Shown here: piece by piece, positions 60,529 through 64,000 of the stretch | How positions within the stretch are numbered: position 1 is the stretch's first letter | Layout: the number at the start of each line of letters is the position of its first letter | Source of the DNA: Clostridia bacterium | Lineage (GTDB): Bacteria; Bacillota; Clostridia; Oscillospirales; Acutalibacteraceae | Length of the DNA stretch: 64,000 nt | Direction of reading: 5' to 3' | Assembly: GCA_024404115.1 (NCBI GenBank) | Contig: JAKSQM010000004.1 | Coordinates: 145,868-209,867, forward strand | Made by a program: the position numbers and the translations under genes | Notes under the pieces: model-generated | The model's database searches: none | Seen by the model: only the letters and a program-made list of their open reading frames with translations | Told to the model about the DNA's origin: nothing

Positions 60529-62067
60529 ATGAAAAAAGTATTATCAGTTATTTTGGCGGCAGTGCTTTTGTTCTCTGTTTGCGTAACAGGCTTTGCCGCA
60601 CCCAAAAGCGTAACCCCCGTTATAATAGTTGACGGTGTTGGCTGCCGTGGCTATTATATGGATCCCGGTACAGAAAACGAAAAAAGTGTATTTCCGCCAA
60701 CAGTTGATGTGAAGTATGTTGTTATTCAGGCTCTCACAGGCATTGCAAAAACGCTTCTCACACTCAATCTTGATTACACTTCACAGATGACCGCAAATAT
60801 TCTTGAAAATATTTTTGACGGCTTTATGTGCAATGGCGACGGCGATTCAAAATATGATAATGTAGATACTCTTTATTATCCTCTTTCTGTGGATAATTAC
60901 GAGCTTGATTACAGCAATGATGTTCCCGAGGTTGCAATTGCAGGCTCTGCGGCAAAGGCTATTGGCTCAGAGAATACATATTTCTATAATTATGACTGGC
61001 GACTTGACCCACTTGCAAACGCTGATTTGCTGAGAGAGCAGATAGAATCTGCAAAAGAAAAAGCTGGCAGTGATAAAGTTATTCTTATTCCCTGTAGTAT
61101 GGGCGGTGTTCAGACCCTTGCATATCTTTCAAAATATGGCTGTGATGATATTGAAAAAATCATCTTTATGTCATCTGCTCACAAGGGACTTCTCTTTGTA
61201 AGTGAGCTTTTCAGCGGCAATATGCAGTTAAGTCAGAAAGATGTTTTCAAATATATCTCTGATTTTGTTAATCTCAAGAACGAAAATGTTGATAACATTT
61301 TTGACTTTGTTATGTCATATTTCGGCAACGCATGGTATCTTAAACCCATTTTCAATTTCCTTGATAAATTCGCAAAGGATGTCAGCAACGAAACTGTTTA
61401 TGCTTCATTAAGAAAAGTTCTCGGCTCAATGCCTGGTATGTGGGCATTTGTTTGCAATGAGTATTATGATGATGCAAGAGCATTTATGACAACTGCTGAT
61501 ACATCAAAGGCACTTCTTGAAAAAATAGATACATATCACGAAAAGGTTGGCAGTGTAAACGATAAACTTCTCAAAGATGCCGCAGATAAAGGCGTTGCAA
61601 TCTGCATCTGCTCACATTATGGCAAAGGCTCAATCCCAGTAACTCCCAAGGCTTGTGTTGAGGGCGATTATCTTATTGAAACTATTTCCACAAGTAACGG
61701 CGCAACAATTGCCAATGCTGGTGAATATCTCCCCGATGGTTACACACAGGCCGTTGCAGACGGTCATAACCACCTTTCACCCGACGGCAAAATTGACGCT
61801 TCCACCTGTCTTTTCCCCGATTCAACATGGCTTATTAAAAATGTAGGTCATGTTGGTTGCAACTATGGCTCAGATTATGGCGAAATGGTTCAGTGGATGA
61901 TTAAAACAGAGGGTCAGCCCACTGTTTATGATAACGAAAAATATCCCCAGTTCATTAAGGCAAGTATGGATGAGAATTCTTTTACACCACTTTCATCAGA
62001 TGATAAAGTTACATTTGAAAATGGCGTAAAGGCTCTTATAAAATATGTTAAAGAGGAGATAAAATAA
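60529..62067 (+). CDS. Secreted LCAT-like alpha/beta hydrolase
   Basis: 512 residues with signal peptide (MKKVLSVILAAVLLFSVCV). YNYDWRLDP followed by the nucleophile motif PCSMGGVQTLAYL matches lecithin:cholesterol acyltransferase-like lipases. HNHLSPDG or VGHVGCN may give the catalytic His. It would act on lipids outside the cell. AAGGAGG precedes the ATG; its stop shares a base with the GtrA start. Confidence 0.82.
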   Translation: MKKVLSVILAAVLLFSVCVTGFAAPKSVTPVIIVDGVGCRGYYMDPGTENEKSVFPPTVDVKYVVIQALTGIAKTLLTLNLDYTSQMTANILENIFDGFMCNGDGDSKYDNVDTLYYPLSVDNYELDYSNDVPEVAIAGSAAKAIGSENTYFYNYDWRLDPLANADLLREQIESAKEKAGSDKVILIPCSMGGVQTLAYLSKYGCDDIEKIIFMSSAHKGLLFVSELFSGNMQLSQKDVFKYISDFVNLKNENVDNIFDFVMSYFGNAWYLKPIFNFLDKFAKDVSNETVYASLRKVLGSMPGMWAFVCNEYYDDARAFMTTADTSKALLEKIDTYHEKVGSVNDKLLKDAADKGVAICICSHYGKGSIPVTPKACVEGDYLIETISTSNGATIANAGEYLPDGYTQAVADGHNHLSPDGKIDASTCLFPDSTWLIKNVGHVGCNYGSDYGEMVQWMIKTEGQPTVYDNEKYPQFIKASMDENSFTPLSSDDKVTFENGVKALIKYVKEEIK

Positions 62068-62609
62068 TGGCATTAAAAGAAATTGATAAAAAAGCCGCCG
62101 AAAAAGGCGCAGGTATGGAAACATTCTGGCAGTTTATTAAGTTTATCGTTGTAAGCCTCGGTGCCTGTATCGTTCAGATAACTGCACTTGCAATCCTTTA
62201 TAATATCCCTGCAATCAAAGAGTTAAGCACAACAGCATTCCACTGGTTCGTTTTTGATTATCCTGTAATCGAGGGCGAGCGTTGCGGTCTTGCACTTTTC
62301 ATTGCAAGCAACACTGCAAATATCCTTGCACAGATCGTTTCATTCTTTATCAATAAAGAAAAAACATTCAATTCAAGCGCAAATGTTGCGGTAACACTTC
62401 CTATATATATTGTATTCACAGTTGCACTCATCTGCTTCTCCGCATGGCTCAACCCTGTAATCTTCAAGATGTGCGTAACAAGATTTGGCCTTGGCAGTGG
62501 TCTTGCACTTACAATTGCAACAGCAGTTTGCGCAACAATCCAGTTCGTTCTCTATTTCCCCGTTGATAAAATACTCTTCCACAAGAAAAAAGAAGAAGCC
62601 ACAGCATAA
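62067..62609 (+). CDS. GtrA-like membrane protein
   Basis: 180 residues with four transmembrane segments. FWQFIKFIVVSLGACIVQ and the SFFINKEKTF motif are typical of the GtrA family, which is linked to lipid-linked sugar transfer across the membrane. Last gene of the GT4-GH38 operon. Confidence 0.83.
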   Translation: MALKEIDKKAAEKGAGMETFWQFIKFIVVSLGACIVQITALAILYNIPAIKELSTTAFHWFVFDYPVIEGERCGLALFIASNTANILAQIVSFFINKEKTFNSSANVAVTLPIYIVFTVALICFSAWLNPVIFKMCVTRFGLGSGLALTIATAVCATIQFVLYFPVDKILFHKKKEEATA

Positions 62610-62618
62610 AAAAGAAAG

Positions 62619-62652
62619 CTCCGTGAATCCAAAAAATTCACGGAGTATTTTT
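62619..62652. terminator. Bidirectional terminator
   Basis: CTCCGTGAAT (62619-62628) pairs with ATTCACGGAG (62636-62645), then TATTTTTTAT. It ends the GtrA operon and the convergent dUTPase gene. Confidence 0.9.
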
Positions 62653-62661
62653 TATATGGTT

Positions 62662-63171
62662 TTATTTGGTTGTGCTGCCAAATCCGCCGTTGCGAATATC
62701 TGTAACATCATCGTCATATGTGATGCCGTATTCTGTGAAAATGCCCTGCGCAAATCCATTGCCTTTTTTAAGCTCAACGGTTTTGCCCTCACGGCTGTCA
62801 TTTGTTATTTTTATAAAAATATGACCCTCGTTGTCAGAGTAATAATAGTCGCTGTCAATTATACCAACAGTGTTGTTAAGCTGAAGTCTGAATTTAAAGC
62901 CTAAACCGCTTCTTGGATAAATTTTCAATACCCAACCTTCGTCAATCTTAACACGGATACCCGTTGGAATCTTAATGCACTCATTTGGTGCAAGAGTGAA
63001 ATCAGCAGGGGAGAATATATCATAACCAGCCGAGCCTGATGTTGCTCTTCGTGGAAGAGCGATAGAATCGTATATTTCTTTTATTTCCTCTTCGCTTCCG
63101 CCAAATGTATCTGCCCATCCCTCGTAAAACTGCTTGAAGCTAACCTTTTCAAATTTTGCAATCCTTTTCAT
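62662..63171 (-). CDS. dut: dUTP diphosphatase family protein
   Basis: 169 residues. All five trimeric dUTPase motifs are present: SAGYDIFSP, PRSGLGFK, GIIDSDYY with GHIFIKITND, GNGFAQGIF and the C-terminal RNGGFGSTTK. An N-terminal extension of about 40 residues precedes motif 1. The enzyme keeps dUTP out of DNA. The ATG at 63171 is chosen because AAAGGATG lies upstream; the longer frame to 63420 crosses its promoter. A dCTP-deaminase-like role is possible but less likely. Confidence 0.88.
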   Translation of the reverse strand: MKRIAKFEKVSFKQFYEGWADTFGGSEEEIKEIYDSIALPRRATSGSAGYDIFSPADFTLAPNECIKIPTGIRVKIDEGWVLKIYPRSGLGFKFRLQLNNTVGIIDSDYYYSDNEGHIFIKITNDSREGKTVELKKGNGFAQGIFTEYGITYDDDVTDIRNGGFGSTTK

Positions 63172-63192
63172 ACAATCACATCCTTTTGCAGG

Positions 63193-63221
63193 ATTATACC
63201 ATATATATAGTACATAATCAA
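63193..63221 (-). promoter_or_regulatory. Promoter of dut
   Basis: On the minus strand TTGATT (63221-63216), 17 bp, TATAAT (63198-63193). Confidence 0.75.
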
Positions 63222-63410
63222 CGGTCATCTTCCGAAAATGTAATTTGCTTTTAATTACATATAATTGTATGGGATAGCGTCCCCGACAACCCATACATAT
63301 ATAATAGAGAACCCGCCACCAACTTATGACCAACGAAAAGCGTAACAATCCCCCAAACTCATTAAAAACTAAGGGTAAAGAGCGAAAACAGAGCCCATAA
63401 TGAAAAATAA

Positions 63411-63682
63411 CTAAAGCCAAAAAACGAGAAAAAAGGGAAAAAATAGGGTAGAAAGCAACCCAGAATAGTGTAGAAAGATAGTGGAAAAGTAAATAAAAGG
63501 AAAGAAAATGTAATAAAAAGATAAAAAGATTGAAATAAAATGAGGGAAATAAAGTTCAGAAAAGGAATAAAACACGGAATATGTAGTGTTTAAGAGGATA
63601 GAATATACAATATATAGTAAAAAGCGGTAAAAAGGAGCCAAAAGACACGCGCGGAAGCGAGGTAAAAAGGCTAAAAAAAGAG
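63411..63682 (+). other. Purine-rich tract upstream of the rrn promoter
   Basis: The plus strand consists mainly of A and G, with many A-runs and AGGAA/GAAAA words and few pyrimidines. It ends at the rrn -35 box. It could supply UP-element-like activation, DNA curvature or R-loop-prone sequence. Confidence 0.55.
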
Positions 63683-63711
63683 TTGACAAAAAGAGGAAGG
63701 TGTGATAATAT
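63683..63711 (+). promoter_or_regulatory. Promoter of the rRNA operon
   Basis: TTGACA at 63683-63688, 17 bp, TAATAT at 63706-63711, preceded by A-rich sequence. Start near 63718, about 230 bp before 16S. Confidence 0.8.
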
Positions 63712-63947
63712 AACGGAGCTGTCGGCGAGAGAGACACGAAAGAGTCGAAGACGCAGATAGCGGATGCACCTTGAAAATTAAACAACGATAGAAACAAGGA
63801 ACCCTGAGATTTTTCTAAAGAGTTTTTCAGAAATGAGAAACCGTACAGTAAGATTTCGGAAACGAAACAAAAGAGTAACGTCAGCAATGACGCAATGAGC
63901 GAATTAAAGCTCTAAAGATGATTTAAACACGAAAGTGTTAAATACAA
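63712..63947 (+). promoter_or_regulatory. rRNA leader
   Basis: Transcribed leader containing CCTTGAAAATTAAACAA, a sequence common in rrn leaders, and an ATTTAACAC-type hairpin around a GAAA loop at 63921-63943 just before 16S, likely part of processing. Confidence 0.65.

Positions 63948-64000
<53 letters not shown>

Larger units (their letters stand above)
63172..63947. other. 776-bp region between dut and 16S rRNA
   Basis: Contains the dut promoter, a TGTATGGG/CCCATACA hairpin at 63266-63297, a long purine-rich stretch, the rrn promoter and the rRNA leader. No gene is convincing; the one long minus-strand frame runs across the promoter and leader. Confidence 0.7.

Noticed and set aside
63411-63887. 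158-codon minus-strand frame rich in Phe, Leu, Ser and Tyr
   Set aside because: It is the complement of the purine-rich tract and runs across the rrn promoter and leader; no ribosome binding site and no family resemblance.

Overview
The window looks like chromosomal DNA of a Gram-positive, moderately AT-rich gut-type Clostridia member, most likely Oscillospiraceae/Ruminococcaceae-like. The evidence is the canonical rpmG-secE-nusG-rplKA-rplJL block, an IspH-ribosomal protein S1 fusion typical of Clostridia, strong AGGAGG ribosome binding sites, near-consensus TTGACA-17-TATAAT promoters, several glycan-degrading enzymes, and the first bases of a clostridial-type 16S rRNA at the right edge. TGA is used as an ordinary stop (fur, nusG and others).

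Layout. 1-4.9 kb: the end of an S41 protease-like gene, a Zur-type repressor with its operator, a znuA-znuC-znuB zinc uptake operon, and a small membrane-protein operon. 5.0-8.9 kb: the ribosomal/secretion/antitermination block, with structured leaders before rpmG, rplK, rplA and rplJ. 8.9-14 kb (minus strand): maf, an ADP-ribose-type Nudix hydrolase, an M20 dipeptidase, a zinc-ribbon peptide, then serA and serC. 14-22.8 kb (minus): an EF-G/TetM-like GTPase fused to a YacP/Rae1-type NYN nuclease, a lipase-like hydrolase, a papain-like surface protease interrupted by one in-frame TGA, a 39-residue peptide, an FAD oxidoreductase and YchF. 22.8-30.3 kb (minus): a GT2-TagF fusion, a structured repeat cluster, ispH-rpsA, plsC, cmk and an HI0933-type flavoprotein. 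30.4-34.1 kb: GH95 fucosidase, HAD phosphatase, and a secreted protein whose C-terminal tail matches that of the papain-like protease.

34.3-40.8 kb is a compact phage head module (small and large terminase, portal, protease, capsid, two connector-size proteins and a neck-fibre fusion). It has no integrase, tail tube, tape measure or lysis genes. 40.9-50.6 kb returns to chromosomal genes (CPBP protease, FkbM methyltransferase, an unassigned glycosidase with a CE2-like esterase, SdpI family, trmL, pth, glmU). At 50.7-53.9 kb a LexA/CI-type repressor is divergent from a lysis-type cassette (sigma region 4-like regulator, coiled-coil protein, fibre-associated protein, M23 endolysin, XhlA-like protein, phiLC3-type holin). 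The two phage-derived loci are separate and lie among housekeeping genes, which suggests a broken or domesticated particle.

54-62.6 kb is one six-gene operon: GT4 glycosyltransferase, GH38 alpha-mannosidase, an anchored protein, a metallophosphoesterase, an LCAT-like lipase and a GtrA-like protein. The window ends with a dUTPase, a polypurine intergenic stretch, an rrn promoter and the 16S rRNA start.

Most noteworthy: the GTPase-NYN fusion, the split head and lysis modules, the internal S1 translation start inside ispH-rpsA, the shared C-terminal tail of two surface proteins, the repeated hairpin element with changed stem sequence, and a duplicated RNA motif before rplK and rplA.
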